Source: an uncultured Pelagibacteraceae bacterium
Lineage (GTDB): Bacteria > Pseudomonadota > Alphaproteobacteria > Pelagibacterales > Pelagibacteraceae
NCBI GenBank assembly: GCA_902509725.1
Contig: CABWYI010000007.1
Coordinates: forward strand, 1 to 29,001
Length of the DNA stretch: 29,001 nt
Direction of reading: 5' to 3'
A model generated the notes under the pieces. The model was not told the origin of the DNA and ran no database searches. It saw only the letters and a program-made list of their open reading frames with translations. Positions 17,462-26,432 of this stretch are shown piece after piece. Every line of letters begins with the position of its first letter. Within the stretch, counting starts at the first letter, position 1. The translations under genes and the position numbers were made by a program.

Positions 17462-18199
17462 TTAACTGGGAATTTTGCATACTGGAATTGGCTCCATTTT
17501 ATGCAAATTCTGTTTTCTAATTTTTTCGTATTCTGCTTTATGAGGTGAGTCGGGATTGACCATTGCATCTTCTAAATCACTATATTTAAAACCTAATTGC
17601 CCCTCATCGGTTCTGCCATCATCCCATAATCCATCTGTAGGTGGAGCATCGATGATTTCTTTAAGTATACCTAATTCTTTTCCAAGTTCCCAAACTTCTG
17701 TTTTATTACAGTCTGCAATTGGTGAAATATCTACTCCTCCATCACCATATTTTGTATAAAACCCAACGCCAAAATCCTCTACTTTATTACCAGTTCCTAC
17801 TACAATTCCTTTATTAGCTGCTGCTACTTGATAAAGTGTCGTCATTCTTAATCTTGCTCTAGAATTTGCATAACCATGCTCATTATCAAACTTATTAAGA
17901 GTAGAGGAAAAAGTTTCAAAAAGTTTATCTAAACTAATTGTGTGAGCTTCTACGTTTTTAAAATTTTTCACTAACCATGCCTGATGTTTTAAGCTCAAAT
18001 CATGTTGATTATCCTTCTGTCTAATTGGCATTGTTAAGACAATAGTTTTGATACCTGTCATTGCACTCAGAGTGCTTGATACTGATGAATCTATTCCTCC
18101 TGATATTCCGATGACTAAGGACTCAGCTTTATTTGGCATTTGATCAACGTAATTTTTGATCCAATTTGAAATATATTTAGTTTTTTCTGAAAAATTCAT
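17462..18199 (-). CDS. nadE: NAD+ synthetase, ammonia-dependent form
   Basis: Amidates deamido-NAD+ to NAD+. 245 residues of the N-type ATP pyrophosphatase family: the PP-loop SGGIDSS is at 33-39 and the family block GFYTKYGDGGVDISPI is present in the second half. It lacks the N-terminal carbon-nitrogen hydrolase domain of glutamine-dependent NadE, so it should use free ammonia or a partner glutaminase. Neighbours are aroG (38 bases upstream) and cysS (51 bases downstream); these gaps are large for this window, so separate transcription is possible. Confidence 0.94.
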   Translation of the reverse strand: MNFSEKTKYISNWIKNYVDQMPNKAESLVIGISGGIDSSVSSTLSAMTGIKTIVLTMPIRQKDNQHDLSLKHQAWLVKNFKNVEAHTISLDKLFETFSSTLNKFDNEHGYANSRARLRMTTLYQVAAANKGIVVGTGNKVEDFGVGFYTKYGDGGVDISPIADCNKTEVWELGKELGILKEIIDAPPTDGLWDDGRTDEGQLGFKYSDLEDAMVNPDSPHKAEYEKIRKQNLHKMEPIPVCKIPS

Positions 18200-18237
18200 A
18201 GTTAATATTTAATAATCTTTTGATTGAAAGCAATAGA

Positions 18238-19617
18238 CTAAGATGCCGCCTGAACAGCATTTTTAGAATAGCTGCTATTCTTTTTAATCTCATCTGAAAT
18301 TAAAAATGCTAGTTCTAAAGCTTGATTCGCATTTAATCTAGGATCACAATGAGTGTGGTATCTTGAAGATAAATCTTTATCAGATATTTTTTGAGCCCCG
18401 CCTGTACATTCAGTAACATTTTGACCAGTTAATTCAATATGTAATCCACCAGCATAACTTCCTTCACTCTGGTGACAAGCAAATACATTTTTGACCTCAT
18501 TTAATACACTATTGAATGGCCTTGTTTTAAATCCGGTAGTAGCTTGGATTGTATTACCATGACACGGGTCGCATGACCAAATTACGTTTAGACCTTCTTT
18601 TTTGATTGCCCTAATAAGTTTTGGTAAGTGTTTAGAAACATTCTCATGACCAAATCTTGAAATTAAAGTTATTTTGCCTTTTTCATTGGATGGATTAATT
18701 TTATTACATAAATTAATTAGATCATCCGTTTTTAATGTAGGGCCACATTTAATACCAATTGGATTTTCTATACCTCTACAAAATTCAACATGTCCGCCAT
18801 CAAGTTGTCGAGTTCTGTCTCCAATCCAAACAAAGTGAGCTGATGTATCATGATTTTCACCGGTAGTTGAATCCAATCTAGTCATTGATTCTTCAAAAGG
18901 TAATAACAAAGCTTCGTGTGATGTCCAAAAATTAACTGTTTTCAATCTTCTATTAAAGTCTGAATTAATTCCACATGCGTCCATAAACGATAGAGCTTTA
19001 GCTATTTGATCTTCTAATTCTTTAAATCTTTTAGCTTCAGGACTTTTTTTAATAAATCCTAAATTCCAAGTATGTACATTTTTTAAATCTGCAAAACCAC
19101 CATGACAAAAGGCTCTCACTAAATTTAAAGTAGCCGCTGATTGAGAGTATGCTTTAAATAATCTTTTTGGATCTGGAATTCTTGCCTTTTCACTAAATTC
19201 TATTCCATTGATATTATCGCCAAGATAACTTGGTAATTCTACTCCATTTTTCACTTCGACAGGGGAACTTCTGGGTTTTGAAAATTGTCCAGCAATTCTT
19301 CCTAGCTTAACAACTGGTAATGATGCTGAGTACGTTAGAACTAAAGACATTTGCAGCATTAGCTTAAACGTATCTCGAATGTTGTCAGGATGAAATTCAG
19401 CAAAACTCTCGGCGCAATCTCCTCCTTGTAAAAGAAAAGCTTTACCATCAACAACTTCAGCAAGTTGCTGTTTAAGATGTCTTGTTTCTCCAGCAAAAAC
19501 AAGTGGAGGAAAAGTTTTCATTTTATCTAAAACTTTATCCAATTCTTTTTTATCCGGATATTCCGGAATATGTTTAACTGGGTATTTTCTCCAACTATTT
19601 ACTTTCCAATTTTTCAT
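18238..19617 (-). CDS. aroG: 3-deoxy-7-phosphoheptulonate synthase, class II
   Basis: First step of the shikimate pathway: phosphoenolpyruvate plus erythrose 4-phosphate to DAHP. About 459 residues, clearly the class II (plant/mycobacterial-like) family and unrelated in length to the ~350-residue E. coli class I enzymes. Landmarks are the N-terminal SWRKYPVKHIPEYPD, LLQGGDCAESF at 62-72 with metal ligand Cys68, and RFGHENVSKHLP and WSCDPCHGNT in the C-terminal half. A TTG six bases upstream (19623) is in frame, but ATG at 19617 is preferred: AGG lies about six bases before it and the TTG falls inside that spacer. Confidence 0.95.
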   Translation of the reverse strand: MKNWKVNSWRKYPVKHIPEYPDKKELDKVLDKMKTFPPLVFAGETRHLKQQLAEVVDGKAFLLQGGDCAESFAEFHPDNIRDTFKLMLQMSLVLTYSASLPVVKLGRIAGQFSKPRSSPVEVKNGVELPSYLGDNINGIEFSEKARIPDPKRLFKAYSQSAATLNLVRAFCHGGFADLKNVHTWNLGFIKKSPEAKRFKELEDQIAKALSFMDACGINSDFNRRLKTVNFWTSHEALLLPFEESMTRLDSTTGENHDTSAHFVWIGDRTRQLDGGHVEFCRGIENPIGIKCGPTLKTDDLINLCNKINPSNEKGKITLISRFGHENVSKHLPKLIRAIKKEGLNVIWSCDPCHGNTIQATTGFKTRPFNSVLNEVKNVFACHQSEGSYAGGLHIELTGQNVTECTGGAQKISDKDLSSRYHTHCDPRLNANQALELAFLISDEIKKNSSYSKNAVQAAS

Positions 19618-19652
19618 GTTCAACCTATGATTGTTGTATCAGAGTTTTTTAT

Positions 19653-21473
19653 TTATTCAACGGTAACAGATTTAGCTAAATTTCTAGGCTTATCTATGTC
19701 AAAACCTTTTTTTAGAGCTGAATAATAAGCTAATTTTTGAAGAGGTATTGTTAATAAAAAAGGTAAAAGATCTTCGTTAGTGTTTTCAACTTCTAAAGTT
19801 TCCCAAATATTCTCTGAGACAACCTCATCCTTACTTTTATCAGTAATTAATAAAACTTTTGCGCCTCTGGCAATTACCTCCTGCATATTTGAAATAGTCT
19901 TTTTATAATATTTGTCTCTAGGTGCTAAGACCACTACAGGCATACCTTCCTCTATCAAAGCTAATGGTCCATGCTTCATTTCACCAGCGGGGTAACCTTC
20001 GGCGTGTATATAAGACAGTTCTTTTAATTTCAAAGCACCCTCTAATGCAATGGGATATGAAAATCCCCTACCTAGAAACATAGAACCTTTTGCATCATTA
20101 AATGTATTGGATATTGATTGTATCTTGTTATCAGTTAATAAAGTTTGCTCAACTAATTTGGGCAAATCTTTTAAATCTTTTATTTTTTGAATAAATATTT
20201 CTTTTTTTAAATCTTTTCTTAATAGCCCAAGTTTTAAAGATAAAATGTAAAGTATTAATATTTGACCTAAAAAAGCTTTTGTTGAAGCCACTCCTATTTC
20301 TGTTCCACAATGAATCGGTAACACAAACTCGGAGTCCCTAGCAATGGAGCTTTCTATCACATTAACTACTGCACACGTTTTCATCTTATTTTTTTTACAT
20401 AAATCTAAAGCAGCATAGGTATCGGCAGTTTCACCAGACTGAGAGACAAAAACATATAATGTTTCTTTTTTAAATCTATTTTTTCTATACCTAAACTCTG
20501 ATGCAATATCTACGTTCACATCTAATGATGTTAACTCCTCAAACCAATACTTTGCCATTAAACAACTATGATATGCAGTTCCGCAACCAATAAGAGTAAT
20601 TGAGGATATTTCATTTATTTTCCATGGAAAATTATAGATGTTAATATCATTATTAACATTATCTACATATTCTTTAATTCCATTTTTTAAAGTAGTCGGC
20701 TGTTCTTCTATTTCCTTAGACATAAAATGTTTGTAATCTCCTTTAGAATACTTTTCTTCATCTAATGATAATTCCAAAACTTTCTTATTTATCTTTAGCC
20801 CCTCTTCGTTAAAAAAATCTATATGATCTTTTTTTATTATGCAAAATTCCCCATCATTAAGATATGTAATTTTATTTGTCATTGATTTTAACGCGTACGA
20901 GTCTGAACCTAAATAATTTTCATTCGGTCCATAACCAACTGCTAGTGGCGAACCTCTTCTGGCTCCAACTATTAAATCAGGATGATCCTTGAATATAATG
21001 CCAAGTGCAAAACTTCCATGAAGTGATTTTAAAGTTTTCTGAATTGAATTTACAATATTGTCTGTTTTTAAATTTTCTGTTAACAAGTGAACAATTACTT
21101 CAGTATCAGTTTGAGATTTAAACTTATGTCCCTTTCCTACTAAAAATTTTTTTAATAATGTTGAGTTTTCTATTATGCCATTATGAACAACAGATACATT
21201 CTGAGATGAATGAGGGTGTGCATTTATACTATTAGGTAGTCCATGAGTAGCCCATCTAACATGACCAATTCCTATAGTGCCTTCCATATTTTGAACCAAA
21301 GAATTTTTTTCAAGCTTGTTTACTCTTCCCTCAGATTTGACTTCATTAATTAAGCCGTTTGAAAGTGTGGCTATACCTGCTGAATCATAACCTCTATATT
21401 CTAATTTTTTTAAAGAACTTATAATTGAGCTTGATACAGATTTATTGCTGTTAATTCCTATAATTCCACACAT
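19653..21473 (-). CDS. glmS: glutamine-fructose-6-phosphate aminotransferase (isomerizing)
   Basis: Makes glucosamine 6-phosphate, the entry to peptidoglycan and LPS amino sugars. 606 residues, full length. The N-terminal glutaminase starts MCGI with nucleophile Cys2 (after Met removal Cys1) and shows HVRWATHG (71-78), HNGIIEN (97-103) and SQTDTE (120-125). Two SIS domains follow (IGCGTAYHSC near 295 and FLGRGFSYPIALEGALKLKE near 470), and the C-terminus ends in KPRNLAKSVTVE as usual. Coupled by TAATG to the truncated glmU upstream, so the two hexosamine genes are expressed together. Confidence 0.97.
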   Translation of the reverse strand: MCGIIGINSNKSVSSSIISSLKKLEYRGYDSAGIATLSNGLINEVKSEGRVNKLEKNSLVQNMEGTIGIGHVRWATHGLPNSINAHPHSSQNVSVVHNGIIENSTLLKKFLVGKGHKFKSQTDTEVIVHLLTENLKTDNIVNSIQKTLKSLHGSFALGIIFKDHPDLIVGARRGSPLAVGYGPNENYLGSDSYALKSMTNKITYLNDGEFCIIKKDHIDFFNEEGLKINKKVLELSLDEEKYSKGDYKHFMSKEIEEQPTTLKNGIKEYVDNVNNDINIYNFPWKINEISSITLIGCGTAYHSCLMAKYWFEELTSLDVNVDIASEFRYRKNRFKKETLYVFVSQSGETADTYAALDLCKKNKMKTCAVVNVIESSIARDSEFVLPIHCGTEIGVASTKAFLGQILILYILSLKLGLLRKDLKKEIFIQKIKDLKDLPKLVEQTLLTDNKIQSISNTFNDAKGSMFLGRGFSYPIALEGALKLKELSYIHAEGYPAGEMKHGPLALIEEGMPVVVLAPRDKYYKKTISNMQEVIARGAKVLLITDKSKDEVVSENIWETLEVENTNEDLLPFLLTIPLQKLAYYSALKKGFDIDKPRNLAKSVTVE

Positions 21474-22099
21474 TATTTTTTTTTCTTTATTTTATAGTTT
21501 TTAATTTCTGTTTGTAAACTTCTGGTTAAAGCTAAAGATTTTTTTTTCACATTTTTTGTAATTACCGAGCCCGCGCCAACAACACTTCCCTCCTCAATTG
21601 TCAAAGGTGCAACTAATGAAGAATTAGACCCAATAAAAACATTGTCTTTTATTTTAGTTTTGCTTTTTTTAGATCCGTCATAATTACAAGTAATTGTTCC
21701 GGCGCCGACATTTACAGACCTACCAATTATGCTATCACCAATATATGTTAAATGACTCGCCTTAGATTTTTTTCCTAAAGTGCTTTTTTTGATTTCAACA
21801 AAATTACCAACTTTAGATCCTTCTTTTAAAGTTGTACCGGGTCTTATTCTGGCATAAGGGCCAATATCAACTTTATTTTCTATTTTACATTTTTCAAGAT
21901 GTGAAAAAGATTTGATTATTACGTTATTTCCAACTTTGACTTTTGATCCAAAAACAACATATGGTTCAATTGTTACATTTTTTCCAATTTTAGTATCTTT
22001 AGAAAAAAAAATTGTTTCTGGTCCAATCATTTTTACACCCAACTTTAAGAATTTCTTTCTTAAGTTTATTTGAGAATTTTTTAAATTTAATTGTTTCAT
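21473..22099 (-). CDS. glmU: GlmU C-terminal acetyltransferase domain only (uridylyltransferase domain absent)
   Basis: 208 residues aligning with the C-terminal left-handed beta-helix half of bifunctional GlmU, which acetylates glucosamine 1-phosphate. Active-site residues are intact and at the E. coli spacing: Arg86, Lys104, His116 and Tyr119, matching Arg333, Lys351, His363 and Tyr366, plus [10 protein letters not shown] (133-142). The protein starts in what would be the linker helix ([13 protein letters not shown]), with no nucleotidyltransferase domain before it. Upstream the frame meets a TAA within six codons, and gph begins 71 bases away on the other strand, so the missing half is not hidden nearby. 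UTP:GlcNAc-1-P uridylyltransferase must be encoded elsewhere. It pairs with glmS in an operon. Confidence 0.9.
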   Translation of the reverse strand: MKQLNLKNSQINLRKKFLKLGVKMIGPETIFFSKDTKIGKNVTIEPYVVFGSKVKVGNNVIIKSFSHLEKCKIENKVDIGPYARIRPGTTLKEGSKVGNFVEIKKSTLGKKSKASHLTYIGDSIIGRSVNVGAGTITCNYDGSKKSKTKIKDNVFIGSNSSLVAPLTIEEGSVVGAGSVITKNVKKKSLALTRSLQTEIKNYKIKKKK

Positions 22100-22170
22100 C
22101 TTTGAAATTCTTTATATTAAGTATATATTTTTCTTAATTCACAAAATATTTCTTAAAAATACTTTGATTT
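22100..22170. promoter_or_regulatory. divergent intergenic region between glmU and gph
   Basis: 71 bases, almost all A/T, must hold promoters for both directions. On the minus strand TATAAA (22111-22116) is 11 bases before the glmU ATG; on the plus strand AATACT (22158-22163) is 7 bases before the gph ATG. Neither has a convincing -35 at 16-18 bases. The -10 placement again predicts very short leaders. Confidence 0.35.
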
Positions 22171-22854
22171 ATGAAACAAAAATTTACGATTCTCTTCGAT
22201 TTAGATGGTACCCTTGTTGATACGGCGCCTGATTTGATGCGTGCTCACAATCATGTAATGAAAGAATTTGGATATCCTACAAAATCTACTGAGGAAATTA
22301 GAAATTTAGTGGGTCAAGGCGCAGGGGCAATGCTTGGACGATCAATTTGGGGACAGGCAAAAAAAGAATTTGGAAAAGTTCAAGATGAAAATATCAAAAA
22401 AGAGATGGTTAAACAATTTGTAGATTTTTATGGAAAGAATATCGTTAATGAAAGCACATTAATTAATGGTGTTAAAGAATTTTTAATCTGGGCTAAAAAA
22501 AAAGATATTTCTATGGCTGTATGCACAAATAAACAAGAACACCTTTCTGTGGATCTTTTAAAAAAAATTGGAATTTATGATTTTTTTGAATATGTAGCTG
22601 GTCATAATACGTTTGATTACTGTAAGCCCGATCCAAGGCACCTAACTTCAGTGATAGAAATCTTGAACGGGGATATAAAAAAATCGTTAATGATTGGTGA
22701 TAGTGAAACAGATGCGAATGCAGCAAAAGCTGCTGGAATACCAATTATCCTATTAGAAGATGGGTATACTGAAAAAAATACAACCGAAATTTATCATAAC
22801 CACCTTGTAAAAGACTTTGTTAATATAGAAAATATTGTAAGAGAATATCTTTAA
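22171..22854 (+). CDS. gph: phosphoglycolate phosphatase-like HAD hydrolase
   Basis: 227-residue haloacid dehalogenase-superfamily phosphatase, subfamily IA. The four motifs are visible: FDLDGTLVDT (nucleophile Asp10, Asp12), CTNK at 118-121, Lys152 in CKPDP, and IGDSETDANAA at 175-185. The cap insert has the DLMRAHN and LVGQGAGAML features of Gph, which removes 2-phosphoglycolate formed by DNA repair or oxygenation. HAD substrate calls are only moderately safe. Divergent from glmU; prpD follows after 54 bases. Confidence 0.85.
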   Translation: MKQKFTILFDLDGTLVDTAPDLMRAHNHVMKEFGYPTKSTEEIRNLVGQGAGAMLGRSIWGQAKKEFGKVQDENIKKEMVKQFVDFYGKNIVNESTLINGVKEFLIWAKKKDISMAVCTNKQEHLSVDLLKKIGIYDFFEYVAGHNTFDYCKPDPRHLTSVIEILNGDIKKSLMIGDSETDANAAKAAGIPIILLEDGYTEKNTTEIYHNHLVKDFVNIENIVREYL

Positions 22855-22897
22855 TATTGATTATTTTTTTTTAACTATTAAAAACAAATTCGATAAT

Positions 22898-22911
22898 AAG
22901 GAGTTTTTTTG
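22898..22911 (+). promoter_or_regulatory. Shine-Dalgarno and TTG start of prpD
   Basis: AAGGAG at 22898-22903, five T, then TTG at 22909-22911. This near-perfect ribosome binding site is exceptional in a window where most starts have none, and it fixes the non-ATG start of prpD. Confidence 0.8.
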
Positions 22912-24411
22912 ATAGTTCACAAAGTTAAAGTATATCCATCTAAAATACATTTACCAAAAAAGAATCAACTTGCATGGAAAATTGCTGAGATAGCAAGTGA
23001 TAACGCAAGGCTAGATAAACATGCTATTGAAATGGCAATCAATAGAATTATAGATAACGCCTCTGTTGCGATTGCATCTTTAAATCGAAGACCAGTAATA
23101 TCATCTAGAGAAATGGCTTTGCAACATTTAAGAAAAAATGGTGCAACATTGTTTGGTGTTAATAGTAAATTAAAATTTGATTGTGAATGGGCAGCTTGGT
23201 CTAATGGAACAGCTGTAAGAGAGCTTGATTTTCACGATACTTTTTTAGCTGCAGACTACAGTCATCCAGGAGATAATATTCCTCCACTTTTGAGCGTTGC
23301 TCAACAAAATAAAAAAAGTGGTTTAGATCTTTTGAGAGGAATTTTGACAGCTTACGAAGTTCAAGTTAATTTAGTTAAAGGAATTTGTTTGCATAAACAT
23401 AAAGTAGACCATATAGCTCACTTAGGGCCAAGTGTTGCCGCAGGAATAGGCTCTATGCTAAAATTAAATACTGAAACAATTTATCAAGCTGTACAGCAAG
23501 CATTACACACAACAATATCTACTAGACAATCTAGAAAAGGAGAAATTTCAAGCTGGAAAGCATTCGCTCCCGCACATGCAGGTAAGCTTGCGATAGAAGC
23601 TGTTGATCGAGTCATGCGAGGTGAAGGAGCACCCAGTCCAATTTATGAAGGAGAAGATAGCGTTATAGCTAGAATATTAGATGGTAAAAAAGCTTTATAC
23701 AAAGTTCCGCTTCCAAAAAAAAATGAGACTAAAAAAGCAATACTTGAAACATATACAAAAGAATATTCCGCAGAATATCAATCTCAAGCGTTAATTGATT
23801 TAGCAAAAAAACTAAATAAAAAGATAAAAAATTTAAATCAAATTAAAAAAATAGATATTTATACTAGTCATCATACTCATTACGTAATTGGCACTGGTGC
23901 AAATGATCCGCAAAAAATGGATCCTAATGCAAGTAGAGAGACTTTAGATCACTCAATAATGTATATATTTGCTGTTGCATTAGAGGATGGAAATTGGCAC
24001 CACGTAAAGTCCTACACAAAAGCTAGAGCAAAAAGAAAAAGTACATTAAAAATATGGAGATCAATTAAAACTTATGAAGATAAAAAATGGACCAAAAAAT
24101 ATCATAATCCAAACCCCAAGAAAAAAGCATTTGGGGCAAAAGTAATAATTACACTTAAAAATGGTAAAAAAATAACTGAAGAACAAGGGGTTGCCGACGC
24201 TCATCCATATGGATTGCGTCCTTTTAAAAGAGAAAATTATGTTAATAAATTCTTAGTACTAACTGAAAATATAATAAGTAAAAAAGAAAGTGATAGATTC
24301 TTAAAAACAGTTCAAAACTTAAAAAAACTTAAATCTGGTCAATTAGATAAACTAAATATTGAGGTAAAAAAAAATAAACTTAAAAGAAATTTAAAAAAAG
24401 GTATTTTTTAA
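22909..24411 (+). CDS. prpD: 2-methylcitrate dehydratase (MmgE/PrpD family)
   Basis: Dehydrates 2-methylcitrate in the methylcitrate cycle for propionyl-CoA oxidation. 500 residues including the TTG start, close to the usual ~480-490. The MmgE/PrpD family is evident from [14 protein letters not shown] (99-112), DYSHPGDNI (116-124), [27 protein letters not shown] (shown in part near 205-225) and the [13 protein letters not shown] block near the end. The C-terminal 50 residues are Lys-rich. The next two genes, prpB and prpC, complete the cycle core, with a TAATG junction to prpB. No acnD/prpF pair is present, consistent with a PrpD-type cycle. Confidence 0.93.
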   Translation: MIVHKVKVYPSKIHLPKKNQLAWKIAEIASDNARLDKHAIEMAINRIIDNASVAIASLNRRPVISSREMALQHLRKNGATLFGVNSKLKFDCEWAAWSNGTAVRELDFHDTFLAADYSHPGDNIPPLLSVAQQNKKSGLDLLRGILTAYEVQVNLVKGICLHKHKVDHIAHLGPSVAAGIGSMLKLNTETIYQAVQQALHTTISTRQSRKGEISSWKAFAPAHAGKLAIEAVDRVMRGEGAPSPIYEGEDSVIARILDGKKALYKVPLPKKNETKKAILETYTKEYSAEYQSQALIDLAKKLNKKIKNLNQIKKIDIYTSHHTHYVIGTGANDPQKMDPNASRETLDHSIMYIFAVALEDGNWHHVKSYTKARAKRKSTLKIWRSIKTYEDKKWTKKYHNPNPKKKAFGAKVIITLKNGKKITEEQGVADAHPYGLRPFKRENYVNKFLVLTENIISKKESDRFLKTVQNLKKLKSGQLDKLNIEVKKNKLKRNLKKGIF

Positions 24412-25307
24412 TGCATTTTATAGAAAAAGAGCCCAAACAAAAAAGAGAGGATTTTAATCAAAAATTAAAATCTAATAAGATATTAAGAGTTCCTGGGGCT
24501 TATAATCCGTTAACTGCAAAATTAATTGAAGAAATAGGTTATGATGCAGTCTATGTTTCTGGTGGAGTAATGGCCAATGATCTTGGTTTTCCTGATATTG
24601 GTTTAACTACATTGCAAGATGTTAGCACTAGATCTTATTTAATTTCAAGAGTAACAAATCTTCCTACAATTGTTGATATTGATACAGGCTTTAAATCTTG
24701 TAAAGAAACAATTCAAACTTTCGAGGAATTTGGAATTACATCTGTGCATCTAGAAGATCAAATCGAAAGAAAAAGGTGTGGTCATTTAGATAATAAAGAA
24801 TTGATATCTACAGATACAATGGTTAAAAAAATTAAAGAGTGTGTAGCTGCAAAAAAAGATGAAAATTTTAAAATAATTGCAAGATCTGATGCAAAAAGTG
24901 TTGAGGGAATTGATAAAATGATTGAAAGATGTAAAGCTTATATTGATGCGGGAGCTGAAATAGTTTTTCCAGAGGCTTTAAAAGATGAAAAAGAATTTGA
25001 AAAAGTAAGAAAAGAACTTTCATGCTACTTACTAGCAAACATGACTGAATTCGGAAAATCAAAATTATTCAACTACAAAGAGTTACAAGAGTTAGGTTAT
25101 AATATTGTTATTTATCCAGTTACAACACAAAGATTAGCAATGAAAAATGTAGAAGATGGATTGAGAGACATTTATGCAAATGGACATCAAAACAATATTA
25201 TAGATAAGATGCAAACTAGAAAAAGATTGTATGAGTTAGTTGATTATGAAAAATATAACAGTTTAGATGAAAAAATTTATAACTTTAATACTGACGGGCA
25301 CGAATAA
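24411..25307 (+). CDS. prpB: 2-methylisocitrate lyase
   Basis: Splits 2-methylisocitrate to pyruvate and succinate. 298 residues, isocitrate lyase/PEP mutase superfamily. Visible are SGG (50-52), the metal-binding DIDTGF at 89-94, VHLEDQ at 112-117, and the signature KRCGH at 121-125 with catalytic Cys123. Length and the operon with prpD and prpC separate it from true isocitrate lyase (over 400 residues) and from oxaloacetate decarboxylase-like members. A partial Shine-Dalgarno (AAAGG, 24397-24401) precedes the ATG, which shares its A with the prpD stop. Confidence 0.93.
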   Translation: MHFIEKEPKQKREDFNQKLKSNKILRVPGAYNPLTAKLIEEIGYDAVYVSGGVMANDLGFPDIGLTTLQDVSTRSYLISRVTNLPTIVDIDTGFKSCKETIQTFEEFGITSVHLEDQIERKRCGHLDNKELISTDTMVKKIKECVAAKKDENFKIIARSDAKSVEGIDKMIERCKAYIDAGAEIVFPEALKDEKEFEKVRKELSCYLLANMTEFGKSKLFNYKELQELGYNIVIYPVTTQRLAMKNVEDGLRDIYANGHQNNIIDKMQTRKRLYELVDYEKYNSLDEKIYNFNTDGHE

Positions 25308-26431
25308 TGACTGATGAAATTAAAAAAGGTTTATTAGGTATAATTGTTGATGAAACTGAAGTTTCTAAAGTGATGCCTGAAATTAATTCTCTTACTTACA
25401 GAGGTTATGCTGCACAAGACTTGTGTGTAAAATGTAAATTTGAAGAAGTAGCTTATTTAATTTTAAATGGAGAACTACCTAATCAAAATCAATTAAAAAA
25501 ATTTGAAAAACAAGAAAGACAGGAAAGAAAGCTCTCTAAAACTATTCTTGATGACATTAAAAAATTTCCAAAAAAAGCTCATCCAATGGATGTTGCAAGA
25601 ACTGCTGTAAGTATAATGGGTCTTGAAGATACAGAAACAAAAGATAATTCACCCAAGGCTAATATGCGTAAAGTAATGAGAATTTTCGCAAAAACTCCTG
25701 TTGCATTAGCTGCTTTTTATAGGTCAAGAAAAGGAAAAAAAATTATACCTCCAAAAAGTAATTTATCTTTTTCTGAAAATTTTTTTCACATGTGTTTTGG
25801 TAAAGTTCCTAATAAGGATATTGTGAAAGCTTTTGATGTTTCTTTAATTTTATACGCTGAACATAGCTTTAATGTTTCAACTTTTACCGCAAGGACGATT
25901 ACAAGTAGCTTATCAGACATTCATGGTGCTATCACAGGAGCTATAGCAAGTTTAAAAGGTCCTTTACACGGTGGTGCAAACGAAGAAGTCATGCACATGA
26001 TGAACAAAATTAAAAAACCAGAAAATGCATTTAAATGGATAAACAAGGCGCTAGACAATAAAGATGTAGTTATGGGATTTGGCCACAGAGTTTATAAAAG
26101 TGGAGACTCAAGAGTCCCTACAATGAGAGAATATTTTAGCAAGGTTGCAAAAATTAAAAAGGATAAAAAATTTGAAAAGATTTACGATATTGTTGAAAAA
26201 GTTATGATTGAAAGAAAAAATATTCATCCTAATGTTGATTATCCGACTGGACCTACCTATCATTTAATGGGTTTTGATACTGATTTTTTTACTCCAATTT
26301 TTGTAATCTCAAGAATCACAGGTTGGTCAGCGCATATCATTGAGCAACATGCTGCAAATAAATTAATTAGACCTCTTGCAAGGTATAAGGGTAACCAGCA
26401 TAGAAAAGTTTTAAATTTAAACCAAAGATAA
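25307..26431 (+). CDS. prpC: 2-methylcitrate synthase (citrate synthase family)
   Basis: Condenses propionyl-CoA with oxaloacetate. 374 residues of the short type I citrate synthase family; catalytic residues His221 (PLHGGAN), His260 (GFGHRVYK) and Asp311 (NVDYPTG) are all in place, and SLTYRGYAAQDL lies at 28-39. The DYPTG form and the prpD-prpB context favour methylcitrate synthase over the TCA enzyme, though such enzymes often accept acetyl-CoA too. No prpE or PrpR regulator is adjacent, so propionyl-CoA must arise elsewhere. Its stop is one base from that of the convergent methyltransferase gene. Confidence 0.92.
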   Translation: MTDEIKKGLLGIIVDETEVSKVMPEINSLTYRGYAAQDLCVKCKFEEVAYLILNGELPNQNQLKKFEKQERQERKLSKTILDDIKKFPKKAHPMDVARTAVSIMGLEDTETKDNSPKANMRKVMRIFAKTPVALAAFYRSRKGKKIIPPKSNLSFSENFFHMCFGKVPNKDIVKAFDVSLILYAEHSFNVSTFTARTITSSLSDIHGAITGAIASLKGPLHGGANEEVMHMMNKIKKPENAFKWINKALDNKDVVMGFGHRVYKSGDSRVPTMREYFSKVAKIKKDKKFEKIYDIVEKVMIERKNIHPNVDYPTGPTYHLMGFDTDFFTPIFVISRITGWSAHIIEQHAANKLIRPLARYKGNQHRKVLNLNQR

Positions 26432-26432
26432 A

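Noticed and set aside
18200..18237. Possible nadE promoter (TTGCTT with a poor -10)
   Set aside because: The best -10 at proper spacing matches only half of the consensus; not distinguishable from AT-rich background.
19618..19623. TTG at 19623 as start of the DAHP synthase gene
   Set aside because: It falls in the spacer between an AGG and the ATG at 19617; the ATG is the simpler start.
19618..19652. Possible aroG promoter (TTGAAT-16-TACAAC)
   Set aside because: Both hexamers are partial matches in a short AT-rich gap; too weak to list.
22100..22170. Remnant of the missing GlmU uridylyltransferase domain
   Set aside because: In-frame stop a few codons upstream and only 71 bases before gph; no nucleotidyltransferase motif readable.
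22855..22897. Possible prpD promoter (TTAACT with GATAAT) or gph terminator (run of 9 T)
   Set aside because: A start from GATAAT would remove the Shine-Dalgarno from the mRNA, and the T-run has no hairpin before it.
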